A stretch of DNA of 64,000 nt from Pseudoruminococcus massiliensis (GTDB lineage Bacteria > Bacillota > Clostridia > Oscillospirales > Acutalibacteraceae). A program made the translations under genes and the position numbers. The notes beneath the pieces were generated by a model, which was not told where the DNA came from, searched no databases, and saw only the letters and a list, made by a program, of their open reading frames with translations. The stretch covers positions 62,001-126,000 of the forward strand of contig NZ_OLMR01000002.1 in NCBI RefSeq assembly GCF_900291955.1, in the 5' to 3' direction. Shown piece by piece: positions 16,401-26,107 of the stretch (position 1 is the stretch's first letter; each line of letters starts with the position of its first letter).

Positions 16401-16429
16401 TTGACAATTTTAAAAACCTATGCTAAAAT
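16401..16429 (+). promoter_or_regulatory. Promoter of the fluoride riboswitch-antiporter unit
   Basis: TTGACA (16401-16406), 17-bp spacer, TAAAAT (16424-16429); predicted start about 16436, right at the 5' end of the aptamer. Confidence 0.85.
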
Positions 16430-16437
16430 AAACTCAA

Positions 16438-16527
16438 TAAAGGGAATGAGGTTCTCCCTTGGCTTTGCCAAAACCGCTTATTAAGCTAATGACTTCTGCA
16501 TTTTGCAGAGTCATTGGCTTTTTTTGT
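16438..16527 (+). promoter_or_regulatory. Fluoride riboswitch (crcB motif) with terminator platform
   Basis: The aptamer hallmarks appear in order: GGGA-ATGAGGTTC-TCCC (P1 with the ATG..GTTC core), a TTGGC/GCCAA hairpin, the invariant AACCGCT and the pseudoknot strand AAGCTAATGACTTCTG. The last part also forms the 5' arm of a terminator (GCTAATGACT/AGTCATTGGC plus CTGC/GCAG, then seven Ts, 16483-16527), so ligand binding should prevent termination and turn expression on. The gene behind is a cation/proton antiporter, a known class of fluoride riboswitch targets. Found by eye, not by model search. Confidence 0.88.
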
Positions 16528-16557
16528 TCCCTAAAATAAAATTTTTGGAGGTTTTTT

Positions 16558-17736
16558 ATGCTTACAAGTTTAGCTCTCATCTTTTTATGCGGACTTCTGC
16601 TTGGTTCAATTTTTCAAAAAATCAAGCTTCCGCCACTCCTTGGTATGATTATCACAGGAATAATTTTAGGTCCACACACACTAAATCTTATAGACCAATC
16701 TGTTCTTTCAATCTCATCAGATTTACGCCAAATAGCATTGATAATCATACTCACTCGTGCAGGACTTAATCTCGATATAAATTCCCTTAAAAAAGTAGGC
16801 AGACCGGCTATTCTAATGTGCTTTGTGCCAGCTTGCTTTGAGATTATAGGAATGGTTCTGCTTGCACCACCGCTTTTAGGCATATCAATACTTGATGCCT
16901 TAATTATGGGTACAGTTGTAGCTGCAGTTTCACCAGCGGTTATAGTTCCAAAAATGCTAAAATTAATCGAAACTGGCTATGGCAAGGATAAAAGTATCCC
17001 ACAAATGATAATGGCTGGAGCTTCTGTTGACGATGTATTTGTAATTGTACTTTTCACATCTTTCACAGGACTTGCACAAGGAGAAAGCTTTTCTCCGATA
17101 AGCCTTATACAAGTACCAATTTCTATAATTTTAGGAATAGGACTTGGTATCTTAATAGGAATACTCCTCGGCTTTTTCTTTAAAAAAGTACATATGAGAG
17201 ATTCAATCAAAGTAATTATAATTTTGAGTATATCATTTCTGCTTGTCACATTAGAAAATAGCCTTAAAGGAATCGTTCCAATTTCAGGACTAATTGCTAT
17301 AATGAGTATTGGAATTTCTCTACAAAAAATCCGTTCAGACGCATCTAAACGAATATCCACAAAATTCTCAAAGCTATGGGTTGCCGCTGAACTTATGTTA
17401 TTCGTACTCGTTGGTGCAACAGTTGATATAAAATATGCTTTCTCAGCAGGAATTATGGCAATCTTACTTATCTTTGGAGTATTAGTATTCAGAATGATTG
17501 GTGTACTTATATGCCTTATAAAAACAAAGCTAAACAAAAAAGAAAGAATATTCTGTATGATAGCTTACTGCCCAAAAGCAACAGTTCAGGCAGCAATAGG
17601 TTATATTCCTTTGACAATGGGACTTTCTTGCGGAAATATAGTTCTGACGGTTGCAGTACTTTCAATACTAATTACTGCACCACTTGGAGCATTTTTTATA
17701 GAATTGCTCTATAAAAGACTTCTTAAAAAAGAATAA
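16558..17736 (+). CDS. Cation/proton antiporter (CPA family) under fluoride riboswitch control
   Basis: A 392-residue protein with about twelve hydrophobic segments and the Na+/H+ exchanger pattern: KLPPLLGMIITGIILGPH near the N-terminus, LIILTRAGLNLD (about 60-72) and the VSPAVIVP segment. Two conserved acidic positions in the core fit a CPA2/KefB-like or NhaP-like exchanger. Control by the fluoride aptamer suggests a role in fluoride tolerance or pH balance after HF entry, as known for other riboswitch-linked antiporters. No crcB or CLC-F gene is in the window. Start follows TTGGAGG. Confidence 0.88.
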   Translation: MLTSLALIFLCGLLLGSIFQKIKLPPLLGMIITGIILGPHTLNLIDQSVLSISSDLRQIALIIILTRAGLNLDINSLKKVGRPAILMCFVPACFEIIGMVLLAPPLLGISILDALIMGTVVAAVSPAVIVPKMLKLIETGYGKDKSIPQMIMAGASVDDVFVIVLFTSFTGLAQGESFSPISLIQVPISIILGIGLGILIGILLGFFFKKVHMRDSIKVIIILSISFLLVTLENSLKGIVPISGLIAIMSIGISLQKIRSDASKRISTKFSKLWVAAELMLFVLVGATVDIKYAFSAGIMAILLIFGVLVFRMIGVLICLIKTKLNKKERIFCMIAYCPKATVQAAIGYIPLTMGLSCGNIVLTVAVLSILITAPLGAFFIELLYKRLLKKE

Positions 17737-17751
17737 AATTTTTAAATAAAT

Positions 17752-17798
17752 AACAAATCCACCGATAAAGCCTAAGAGCCTTGTCGGTGGATTTGTTT
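17752..17798. terminator. Bidirectional terminator between convergent genes
   Basis: ACAAATCCACCGA/TCGGTGGATTTGT, a perfect 13-bp stem with a long loop that has its own small pairing; A-run and T-run on both sides. Confidence 0.85.
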
Positions 17799-17803
17799 AT
17801 AGA

Positions 17804-19114
17804 TTATTTTGTTACAGCTTGCTTGGCAGCCTTTGCTTTTTCTTTTTCCTCAGCTTTTATATTTTCCTTCGCAACCGCAAGCATAAGCTTAATTCTGTTC
17901 TCCTGATTAACTCTTGGTGCACCTGGGTCATAGTCTATTGAAACAATATTAGCCTTTTCATTCTTTCTCTTAATGGCACTAACCATTCCCTTTGCACAAA
18001 TATGGTTTGGTAAGCAGCCAAAAGGCTGAGTACAAACAACATTTTCATAGCCACTTTCTATAAGCTCAACCATTTCCGCTGTTAATAGCCAGCCCTCGCC
18101 CATTTTATTGCCATATCCAATCAAGCCTTTAACCATTTCTTTTGTTTCCGCGTAGCTTGCAGGTGCATGGAAGCCATGATTCTTTGCACTTTCTATGACA
18201 TAGCCTTCCATCTTTGTAAGGTATTTCATAACCTCACTAAGAACATTAAATTTTATTTTATTTCCACCATAGAGCTTATGGTCTTCAAGCCTGTTATCAA
18301 CCTTAAATAACGCAAATCCCATAATGCCTGGAATATTAACCTCACAGCCCTGTTCAAGCAAAAAATCCTCAAGATGATTGTTTCCGAGCGGAGAGTATTT
18401 AACATAAATTTCTCCAACTATTCCAACCTTAATCTTCTTAACCTTATTAAGCGAAATCTGAGCAAATTCTTCACCCATTTTATCAAGATTTCTTTTGATA
18501 TGTGATGATGAATAACCGTTGCCTTTTTCCATTTCATCAGAAAGTCTTTGAATCCACTGCTCAACCAAAGCATCGCTTTCACCTTTGTTTATTTCATAAG
18601 CCTTTGTCTGGTTATTAAAAAGCATAAGAGCATCACCATAAACAAGACCAGCAAGAGCTTTTCTAATCATAGGAACAGTAAGAGAAAATCCGCTGTTCTT
18701 CTCCAAACCAGAAACATTGAGAGAAATAACAGGAACATTCTCAAAACCAGCTTTTTTCAGAGCCTTTCTCAAAAGATGAATATAATTAGACGCACGACAG
18801 CCACCGCCTGTTTGTGTAATCATAAGAGCAGTTTTATTTACATCATATTTTCCGCTTTGAAGTGCGTGAATAAACTGTCCGATAACAAGCAATGCCGGAT
18901 AGCAAGTATCATTATGTACATACTTCAAGCCAACCTGTGCTATTTCAGGTCCGTCGTCCTCAAGCAAAACATTCTTATAACCATACTGAGTAAAAACATT
19001 TCTAATCAGCGAGAAATGAATTTTCGCCATCATCGGCAAAAGTATGGTATATTCCTTTTTCATTTCCTTAGTAAAAATAAGTCTGCCGTCTTTATCATAA
19101 ACAAGTTTCGCCAT
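17804..19114 (-). CDS. 2-Hydroxyacyl-CoA dehydratase-type subunit, C-terminal half of the giant activase-dehydratase protein
   Basis: A 436-residue protein matching the last third of the approximately 1400-residue clostridial proteins that join two BadF/BcrAD ATPase domains, DUF2229 and a 2-hydroxyglutaryl-CoA dehydratase-like part. Marks are HNDTCYPALLVIGQ, TQTGGGCRASNY and CTQPFGCLPNHI, with Cys positions fit to bind an iron-sulfur cluster. A short Lys/Ala-rich tail ends it. The partner half is at 20237-23143 with an unrelated gene between them. The true substrate of these proteins is unknown; dehydratase chemistry is inferred from relatives. Confidence 0.82.
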   Translation of the reverse strand: MAKLVYDKDGRLIFTKEMKKEYTILLPMMAKIHFSLIRNVFTQYGYKNVLLEDDGPEIAQVGLKYVHNDTCYPALLVIGQFIHALQSGKYDVNKTALMITQTGGGCRASNYIHLLRKALKKAGFENVPVISLNVSGLEKNSGFSLTVPMIRKALAGLVYGDALMLFNNQTKAYEINKGESDALVEQWIQRLSDEMEKGNGYSSSHIKRNLDKMGEEFAQISLNKVKKIKVGIVGEIYVKYSPLGNNHLEDFLLEQGCEVNIPGIMGFALFKVDNRLEDHKLYGGNKIKFNVLSEVMKYLTKMEGYVIESAKNHGFHAPASYAETKEMVKGLIGYGNKMGEGWLLTAEMVELIESGYENVVCTQPFGCLPNHICAKGMVSAIKRKNEKANIVSIDYDPGAPRVNQENRIKLMLAVAKENIKAEEKEKAKAAKQAVTK

Positions 19115-19196
19115 TCTATATTACCATTCCTTTCTGTGATAACTTACTTTCAAAATATATTTTAATTTATTCCCAATCAGATAAACCGGAATTTGT

Positions 19197-20144
19197 CTAT
19201 ACAATTATAGGTTTCAGTCCATTTTTTCTTATGTTTTCTAATTCTTCTGCAGTTAAGCACTGGGACTCATAAAGCCGTAGATATTCTTTGGATACATCTG
19301 AATCAAATATTAATACATCATCAGAATTTATAGTAACATCAACACCACTACGATACAGTTTTCCAATCGGATGCATAGACATATCTGCAACCCTTCCAAG
19401 TAAAATATTACTTGTTGGTGTAATATTTAATCTGATTTTATTATCTGCCAAAAAGCGGATTACTGATTCATCGCTGACTGCTGCTATCCCATGTTGAACC
19501 TCATCAAGTTCTAATTCCTCTACTGCTGTTCTTACGTCTTTAGCAGTCCCCCATTCTCCAACATGCGCTTTTAGCCTTAATCCTTCTTTTTTTGCACGCC
19601 GATAAATTCCTTTAAAATTTTCGATAGGTTGTGCTAATTCATCACCGTACAAATCAATAGAATAAAAATTCTTATTTCCCCAAAAATGCGATAAACAATC
19701 TTCTAAATAACTGATTGGACAATGTCTTGATAATCCAATTTGGAGCCTTAATTCTATATCGGGAGCGATTTCTTTTTGAGCACTTGTAAAAGCATTAACC
19801 AACTCATCAATATCATTATTAAAAAATTCATTTAATCCCCACACATCTTCACCAATTTCAAGCACAGTTACTCCATCTTCCTTGGCTTGTTCAAAGGTTG
19901 CTCTGATTAAAAATTTTCTCATCGCAGTGCTATTAAAATCTTGATCAATATATTTTTGACTCCATTGATTCATCTCATCCATTGATGACAAAGGATTAAC
20001 TAATGGCTCAATTTTTTTACAAGTTTTCTGATATATGAACATTCTATTTCCACCAAGCACAAAATGATTGTGCAAGTCTGCCTTAGGATACTTTCTTAAT
20101 TCTTCCAGATTTCTTTGTTCCAATGCATATGTAAAACTATTCAT
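19197..20144 (-). CDS. Adenosine deaminase-family amidohydrolase
   Basis: A 315-residue TIM-barrel hydrolase of the adenosine/adenine deaminase group. The metal HxH is in ADLHNHFVLGG, then KAHVGEWG gives the catalytic His/Glu, VQHGIAAV the second His, and NSDDV the Asp pair. The usual TDDP is SDDV and the usual HxHLxG is HNHFVLGG, so substrate may differ from adenosine. Start follows AGGAGAG. The frame remains open for about 20 codons upstream of the ATG. It lies between the two halves of a protein that is single in relatives, as though inserted there. Confidence 0.78.
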   Translation of the reverse strand: MNSFTYALEQRNLEELRKYPKADLHNHFVLGGNRMFIYQKTCKKIEPLVNPLSSMDEMNQWSQKYIDQDFNSTAMRKFLIRATFEQAKEDGVTVLEIGEDVWGLNEFFNNDIDELVNAFTSAQKEIAPDIELRLQIGLSRHCPISYLEDCLSHFWGNKNFYSIDLYGDELAQPIENFKGIYRRAKKEGLRLKAHVGEWGTAKDVRTAVEELELDEVQHGIAAVSDESVIRFLADNKIRLNITPTSNILLGRVADMSMHPIGKLYRSGVDVTINSDDVLIFDSDVSKEYLRLYESQCLTAEELENIRKNGLKPIIV

Positions 20145-20236
20145 AAATAAATGCTCTCCTAGCTGTTTGATTTTCTCTATAAATTCCGATTTAACTCCAA
20201 AATCTTACATTAAGCCGTTATCTGTATAAAAATATT

Positions 20237-23143
20237 TTAACTCTCATCTAACGTAGCTAAAAGGCTTCTGATTCGGATTTTAACTGCACCCAAATTGGTG
20301 ATTTCGTCAATCTTAATCTGTGTATAAATCTTACCCTTTTGTTCCAATATTCCACGAACCTCATCGGTTGTAATAGCATCAACACCGCAGCCAAATGAAA
20401 CAAGCTGAACAAGATTCATATTAGGCTTTGTAGAAACATACTTTGCCGCAGAATAAAGTCTTGAATGATATGTCCATTGGTTAAGAACGGTTGTCGGGAA
20501 CTTATCAACCTTGTTACTTACTACATCTTCAGAAATTATCGCAACATTAAAGCTTGCAATCATTCTGTCAATTCCATGATTTATTTCAGGGTCAGCGTGA
20601 TAAGGTCTGCCACACAAGACAAATATCGGCTTATTTTCTTTCTCTGCCCTTTTTATAATATCCTCGCCATATGTACGAATTTTTGCAAGATAGCTTTCAT
20701 ATTCGTCATAAGCCGCTCTCGCCGCCGCCTTAACCTCCTTAACATCAATTTTTCCGAAATACTTTTCGAGATGCTCATGCATCTTATAAGGAAATTCCTT
20801 TCTTCTGTGTATTCCCAAATATTCATAGAAGAAAGTTACCTTTTCTATATCTCGGACATTTGCATGAATAACCTCAGGATAATACGCAACAACAGGGCAG
20901 TTATAGTGGTTGTCGCCCATATGCTCATCAAAGTTATATGACATACAAGGATAGAATATTGTCTTTATTCCATTATCAATTAACCACTGAACATGACCAT
21001 GCATAAGCTTTGCAGGGAAGCAAACAGTATCACTTGGAATAGTATGCTGACCACTCAAATAAAGCTTTCTTGTTGAATATGGGGAACGAACCACCTCAAA
21101 ACCAAGCTTTGTAAAGAAAGTATGCCAAAAAGGAAGAAGTTCAAACATATTGAGTCCCATAGGGATACCAATTTTTCCTCTCGAGCCTTTTACAGGCTTA
21201 TAGCTATCAAGAAGATTTCTCTTATATTCATAGATGTTAAAGCTATTATCAGGGGATTTTTTAGTTATAGGTCGCTCACAGCGGTTTCCTGCAATATATC
21301 TTTTGCCATCGCTAAAAGTATTAACAGTAAGACGGCAGTTATTGTTACAAAGTCCGCAATTGGTGGTAACAATCTTATGGAAGAAGCCATTTAGAGCCTC
21401 ACGCTTTATAATAGTGCTTTTTCCCTCACCCTTGCATTTATTCATAGCATAGAGAGCCGCACCATAAGCACCCATAAGACCGGAAATACAAGGGCGGATA
21501 ACCTCTCTGCCTGTTTCTTTCTCAAATACTCTAAGAACCGCATCATTGAGAAATGTTCCGCCTTGAACGACAATTTTCTTTCCAAGCTCGCTCGCCGATG
21601 AAGTTCTTATAACCTTATAGAGTGCATTTTTAACAACACTAATTGACAAACCCGCAGAAATATCCTCTATTGTTGCACCGTCCTTCTGTGCTTGTTTAAC
21701 TGATGAATTCATAAAGACAGTACAGCGAGAACCGAGGTCAACAGGCTGCTTTGCAAGTAGTCCAAGCTTAGAAAATTCCTCAACAGAATACCCAAGAGCA
21801 TTTGCAAAGGTCTGCAAGAATGAACCACAGCCCGATGAGCAAGCCTCATTCAAGAAAATATTGTCGATTGCACCATTATGAATTTTAAAACATTTAATAT
21901 CCTGACCGCCTATGTCAATAATAAATTCAACATCAGGCATAAAGTTCTTTGCGGCTGTCAGATGGGCTATTGTTTCAACAACACCTATATCTATTCCGAA
22001 AGCATTTTTGATAATTTCCTCGCCATATCCAGTTACGGCAGAAGAAACTATATTTATATCTGGGTTAATATCGTAAATCTTTTCAAGAATTTCCTTAACA
22101 ATAGGAACAGGATTACCGCTATTAGATTGATATTGCGAGAAAAGAATTTTCTTATCTTCAGAAATAACAGTTGCTTTAAGGGTAGTAGAACCAGCGTCTA
22201 TTCCTATATATGCCTTGCCAGTGTAGCCTTTAAGTTCACCTATTGCGACAGTTGCCTTTGCGTGTCTTGCCTTAAATTCTTCAAGTTCCTTTTCATTTTC
22301 AAATAAAGGCTTATTAAAAGCAAAGTTTCCGCTTCCTCTATAATGCTTTACCTTTTCGATAATCTCATCAAAATTTATTCTTTCATCTGCACACAAAGCC
22401 GCTCCCATAGCAACATAATAGAGCGAATCTTCTGGACAGATACCTGTTGTTTTCAGAGTTTCATCAAAGCTCTTTCTAAGCTCAGGCAAAAATGTCAACG
22501 GGCCTCCGAGATATACAATCTTTCCTGCAATTTCTCTGCCCTGTGCAAGACCTGCAATAGTCTGATTAACAACTGCCACAAATATACTTTTTGCAATATC
22601 ACTCTTTTTAGCACCTTGATTAAGTAATGGCTGAATATCACTCTTAGCAAAAACGCCACATCTTGACGCTATGGTATAGGTTTTTTCACATTCCTTTGCA
22701 AGCTCATTGAGCTCGTCCATAGGAACATTTAATAGCATTGCCATTTGGTCGATAAAAGCACCTGTACCGCCAGCACAAGAGCCATTCATTCTAACTTCCA
22801 TACCACCTGAAAGAAAAAGAATCTTTGCGTCCTCGCCACCAAGCTCAATAATAACATCAGTATTCTCTATAAATGTGTTTGCTGCAACACGAGTTGCATA
22901 AACTTCCTGAACGAAATCTATTCCACAGCTTTCAGCAACACCCATACCTGCTGAACCAGACATTGCGAAATAAGCATTTTCTGCACCCTTAACATTTCTG
23001 CGGATATTTTCGAGAATTTCTGCAATTTTTTCAGTTATCTGAGAATAATGTCGCTCATAGCTTTTATATATAAGCTTATTATTATCGTCAAGAACAGCAC
23101 ATTTAATTGTTGTAGAACCTATATCCAAACCTATTTTCATCAT
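20237..23143 (-). CDS. Acyl-CoA dehydratase activase with DUF2229 (N-terminal two thirds of the giant protein)
   Basis: A 968-residue protein. Two ASKHA-type ATPase domains (GLDIGSTTIKCAV at 3-15; GIDAGSTTLKATV near 318) are followed by a DUF2229 segment (about 645-870; IPMGLNMFELLPFW, DTVCFPAKLMHGH). Cys motifs GSCAGGTG and ACSSGCGSF fit the shared iron-sulfur cluster of HgdC-type activators. Activators use ATP to pass one electron to a 2-hydroxyacyl-CoA dehydratase. In many Clostridia this and the 17804-19114 product form one chain. Start choice between 23143 and 23140 is open; the SD is weak. Confidence 0.85.
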   Translation of the reverse strand: MMKIGLDIGSTTIKCAVLDDNNKLIYKSYERHYSQITEKIAEILENIRRNVKGAENAYFAMSGSAGMGVAESCGIDFVQEVYATRVAANTFIENTDVIIELGGEDAKILFLSGGMEVRMNGSCAGGTGAFIDQMAMLLNVPMDELNELAKECEKTYTIASRCGVFAKSDIQPLLNQGAKKSDIAKSIFVAVVNQTIAGLAQGREIAGKIVYLGGPLTFLPELRKSFDETLKTTGICPEDSLYYVAMGAALCADERINFDEIIEKVKHYRGSGNFAFNKPLFENEKELEEFKARHAKATVAIGELKGYTGKAYIGIDAGSTTLKATVISEDKKILFSQYQSNSGNPVPIVKEILEKIYDINPDINIVSSAVTGYGEEIIKNAFGIDIGVVETIAHLTAAKNFMPDVEFIIDIGGQDIKCFKIHNGAIDNIFLNEACSSGCGSFLQTFANALGYSVEEFSKLGLLAKQPVDLGSRCTVFMNSSVKQAQKDGATIEDISAGLSISVVKNALYKVIRTSSASELGKKIVVQGGTFLNDAVLRVFEKETGREVIRPCISGLMGAYGAALYAMNKCKGEGKSTIIKREALNGFFHKIVTTNCGLCNNNCRLTVNTFSDGKRYIAGNRCERPITKKSPDNSFNIYEYKRNLLDSYKPVKGSRGKIGIPMGLNMFELLPFWHTFFTKLGFEVVRSPYSTRKLYLSGQHTIPSDTVCFPAKLMHGHVQWLIDNGIKTIFYPCMSYNFDEHMGDNHYNCPVVAYYPEVIHANVRDIEKVTFFYEYLGIHRRKEFPYKMHEHLEKYFGKIDVKEVKAAARAAYDEYESYLAKIRTYGEDIIKRAEKENKPIFVLCGRPYHADPEINHGIDRMIASFNVAIISEDVVSNKVDKFPTTVLNQWTYHSRLYSAAKYVSTKPNMNLVQLVSFGCGVDAITTDEVRGILEQKGKIYTQIKIDEITNLGAVKIRIRSLLATLDES

Positions 23144-23493
23144 TATTTTGCTTCATTCCCCTTCCAGGCCAAGGTAATAAATCAAGACACAGTGGCACAA
23201 TATATATGTAACTTCATAAAATTCTAATATGTTATTATACAATATCCGACATAAAAAGTAAACAGACAAAACTTTCAATAAATCAAAATAATTTCTGAAA
23301 ATTATTCAAGGCATAAAATCTATATCAATTAATAGCTTAAAAAAGCTTGAGTGAAATTTTTAAGTAGCTTACAAAAAATCGTAGTGGTGAATGGTAGTCC
23401 ATTCTCATTTTTAATTATATAATAGCTAATGAATATTTTAATTCTATAAAGTATATTAAAATCTTGATTTAACTTGTAATTATTGTAAAAGTA
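23144..23493. other. Gene-free stretch with a fragment of the intergenic repeat edge
   Basis: AT-rich spacer between divergent genes. Near 23335-23365 it carries AAAAAGCTTGAGTGAAATTTTT, resembling the edge of the hairpin-mosaic repeats, without the rest of the array. No ORF with a start and SD is seen. Confidence 0.5.
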
Positions 23494-23522
23494 TTGAATT
23501 TTGCACAGATTCGTTATATACT
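23494..23522 (+). promoter_or_regulatory. Candidate promoter of the sugar-nucleotide dehydratase gene
   Basis: TTGAAT (23494-23499), 17-bp spacer, TATACT (23517-23522), about 100 bp before the start codon. Confidence 0.55.
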
Positions 23523-23619
23523 TCTATTAAGTAGCGTAAAGTTTCAAGTTTACACTTTTTAAGATAAATTAAAACCAAATAGTTGAAAGATATTCATTCT
23601 TTCGCAGTAAGGATAAAAA

Positions 23620-25488
23620 ATGAATAAACTATATAAAAAGCTCAAAACACATAGAAAGCTTTTGCTATTTCTATGTGACTTCTGTCTTTGGAATGTTTCT
23701 TACTATATATCATTCGTAGTCAACAAAAGCAGCTTCGTTTTAAAGGGCTGGGAAGAACCCTTTATGTGGGGACTCCTCTTTATAAATATTATATTTACAG
23801 CTGTATTTCTATGTTTCAGGCTTTATGATAAGATGTGGCGATATGCGGATATAGAGGATTTCTTTTATGCAGGCATAGCCTCCTTAACAGCTAACCTTGT
23901 CTTTATGTCATTTACAATGATAATTGGCACAGACGAAAACCGATTAAATTATGGTGCAAGAATCTACATTATAATGTCGCTCCTCTCAACCTTTCTTACA
24001 TTTATATTTAGATTGGTTTATCGACTTAATAAAATCATTGAGCGAAAAAACACCAGTAATAAAAATCGGCGAAGACTTCTGATTGTTGGCGGTGGTGAAG
24101 GTGCCGCAACTGTTCTAAGTGAACTTGCCAAATCACCCGAGAATGAATATGTTCCTATATGCTTAGTCGATGACGACCCCGAAAAAATCGGACGCAGAAT
24201 CGGCGGTGTCAAAATAGAAGGTTCAACATATGATATTCCAGAAATATGTGAGCGTGAGGATATTGAAGTTATCCTTTTCACAATCTCACAGATAAACCTT
24301 GCAGATAAGAAACGCATACTTGATATTTGTGCAAAGACTCACCTTGAAGTAAAGATTATTCCAAATGTATATGGCCTTATCAAAGATGGTGCATCAGTAA
24401 CATCAAAAATCAGACAGGTAGAAGTAGAGGACTTGCTTGGCAGAGAACCTATTGTCTTCGATACCGAAAAATATGGTGCTTATATTACTGGACAAACTGT
24501 TCTTGTAACAGGCGGTGGCGGTTCAATCGGTTCTGAACTTTGCCGTCAGATAGCAAAGCTTTCTCCTAAAAAGCTCATCATACTTGATATTTATGAAAAT
24601 AATGCCTATGAAATTCAGCAAGAACTTATTCGTCAATATCACGAAAAGTTAAATCTTGATACACAAATAGCTTCTGTTCGTGATAAACGCAAGCTCGATT
24701 ACCTTTTCAGCCAAAATAAAATTGATGTTATTTTCCATGCTGCAGCACATAAGCATGTTCCTCTTATGGAAACAACTCCAGAAGAAGCAGTAAAAAATAA
24801 TGTTTTCGGAACATTAAATCTTGTATTGCTTGCGGATAAATACCATGTCAAAAAATTTGTTCAGATTTCAACAGATAAGGCCGTAAACCCTACAAATATT
24901 ATGGGTGCGACAAAGCGTATCTGTGAAATGATAGTTCAAACTATGGATAAGCAAAGTGAAACTAAATTTGTTGCTGTTCGTTTTGGTAATGTCCTTGGCT
25001 CTAATGGTTCTGTTATTCCACTTTTCAAGGAACAAATTCAGGAAGGTGGTCCTGTTACAGTTACTCACCCTGATATTATTCGTTTCTTTATGACTATTCC
25101 AGAGGCTGTTTCTCTTGTCTTAACCGCAGGAGGACTTGCTAAGGGCGGAGAAATCTTCATACTTGATATGGGAGAGCCTGTTAAGATTTTGACCCTTGCA
25201 GAAAATCTAATTCGCCTCTCGGGCTTTAAGCCATATGAAGATATTCCGATTGAGTTTACTGGTCTGCGACCAGGCGAAAAACTATATGAAGAAATCCTTC
25301 TTAATGAAGAGGGTATGAAAAAGACTGCAAACAAAAAAATCTTCATTGGCAAGCCAATAGAGCTTGATACAGAAAAATTTCATGAAAAACTTATTGAGCT
25401 AAAAAAGGTAGCCCTCAAAAATGATAAGGACGGCATAGATAAGCTAATTGCTGAAATTGTTCCAACATTCAACCATATGAAAAACTAA
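23620..25488 (+). CDS. Membrane UDP-sugar 4,6-dehydratase/epimerase (CapD/FlaA1/PglF family)
   Basis: A 622-residue protein. Four to five hydrophobic segments (about 12-125) precede a first Rossmann region (LIVGGGEGAATVL near 150) and the catalytic SDR domain: VTGGGGSIGSELCRQ (about 295-309), HAAAHKHVPLME, STDKAVNPTNIMGATK, and FGNVLGSNGSV. The family makes 4-keto-6-deoxy sugars such as UDP-2-acetamido-2,6-dideoxy hexose for surface glycans. The ISTDKA..MGATK layout replaces the usual YxxxK. It is monocistronic here; glycosyltransferase genes lie 5 kb away. Confidence 0.92.
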   Translation: MNKLYKKLKTHRKLLLFLCDFCLWNVSYYISFVVNKSSFVLKGWEEPFMWGLLFINIIFTAVFLCFRLYDKMWRYADIEDFFYAGIASLTANLVFMSFTMIIGTDENRLNYGARIYIIMSLLSTFLTFIFRLVYRLNKIIERKNTSNKNRRRLLIVGGGEGAATVLSELAKSPENEYVPICLVDDDPEKIGRRIGGVKIEGSTYDIPEICEREDIEVILFTISQINLADKKRILDICAKTHLEVKIIPNVYGLIKDGASVTSKIRQVEVEDLLGREPIVFDTEKYGAYITGQTVLVTGGGGSIGSELCRQIAKLSPKKLIILDIYENNAYEIQQELIRQYHEKLNLDTQIASVRDKRKLDYLFSQNKIDVIFHAAAHKHVPLMETTPEEAVKNNVFGTLNLVLLADKYHVKKFVQISTDKAVNPTNIMGATKRICEMIVQTMDKQSETKFVAVRFGNVLGSNGSVIPLFKEQIQEGGPVTVTHPDIIRFFMTIPEAVSLVLTAGGLAKGGEIFILDMGEPVKILTLAENLIRLSGFKPYEDIPIEFTGLRPGEKLYEEILLNEEGMKKTANKKIFIGKPIELDTEKFHEKLIELKKVALKNDKDGIDKLIAEIVPTFNHMKN

Positions 25489-25547
25489 AATTATTTTGGC
25501 TCAATATCAATAGTTGGGGTAACCCGAAAAATAGAATAAAGTGTACT

Positions 25548-25587
25548 TACAAGCGGCAGAGAATTAAACTGTCGCTTGTTTTATTGT
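25548..25587 (+). terminator. Terminator after the dehydratase gene
   Basis: ACAAGCG-CAG/CTG-CGCTTGT stem followed by TTTTATT. Confidence 0.75.
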
Positions 25588-25589
25588 AG

Positions 25590-26107
25590 AATATATATGT
25601 TTGTTGGAAAACATATGTAAAATGTGATTGCGAAATCGCTTGAAATTTCTATAGCCTTAAGCATTTCTTTTGAGAACCTTGATTTTGCTGTTGGTGATTG
25701 GTATAGAAAACTATTTCAATACCCTCAATACCGAGAACAATACCGAGCCAATGTTTGCAAATGGTTTTCACATATCGCTGACAAAATACTTGTAGAGCAT
25801 ATTTTGTCCTCCGTTTCAACTTTCTAAGCAATTCTATTTTAACAGATTTTAGTAAAATATGCTCTACTTTTTTTACTTTTTGTCTGTAAGTTCTTTTTCT
25901 ACCACAACTATATTGACCATTGAGCCAACAAAAATTCCACCGTAATTCTAAATCACGATGGAACTCTGGTAAATAACCCTAATTTTAACAGAAACTATTT
26001 AATAGAGGGGCAATTTTCCATTTAGTGGGTGCAGTATTATCATGAAGCATTGCGTTAAACCGAGCCGATTTTTCTGTTAAAATGAGTATGTTTTTTTCTT
26101 GCACCTC
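25590..26107. other. Gene-free, decayed sequence at the left end of the island
   Basis: Short open stretches occur on both strands, broken by stops, with no start plus SD I can defend. At 25937-25968 a TTCCACCGTAATT..GATGGAA hairpin resembles one at 29440-29478 near the other end of the island. Confidence 0.45.

Noticed and set aside
16977-17537. 186-codon minus-strand open frame
   Set aside because: Mirror image of the antiporter's hydrophobic segments; no start signal.
18548-19165. 205-codon plus-strand open frame
   Set aside because: Antisense to the dehydratase-like gene, no SD, and rich in Ser/Asn/Ile as expected for a shadow.
25649-25831. 60-codon minus-strand frame with a basic N-terminus, looked like a transposase fragment
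   Set aside because: No transposase motif or terminal repeats could be found; neighbouring frames also look partly protein-like, so no assignment is safe.
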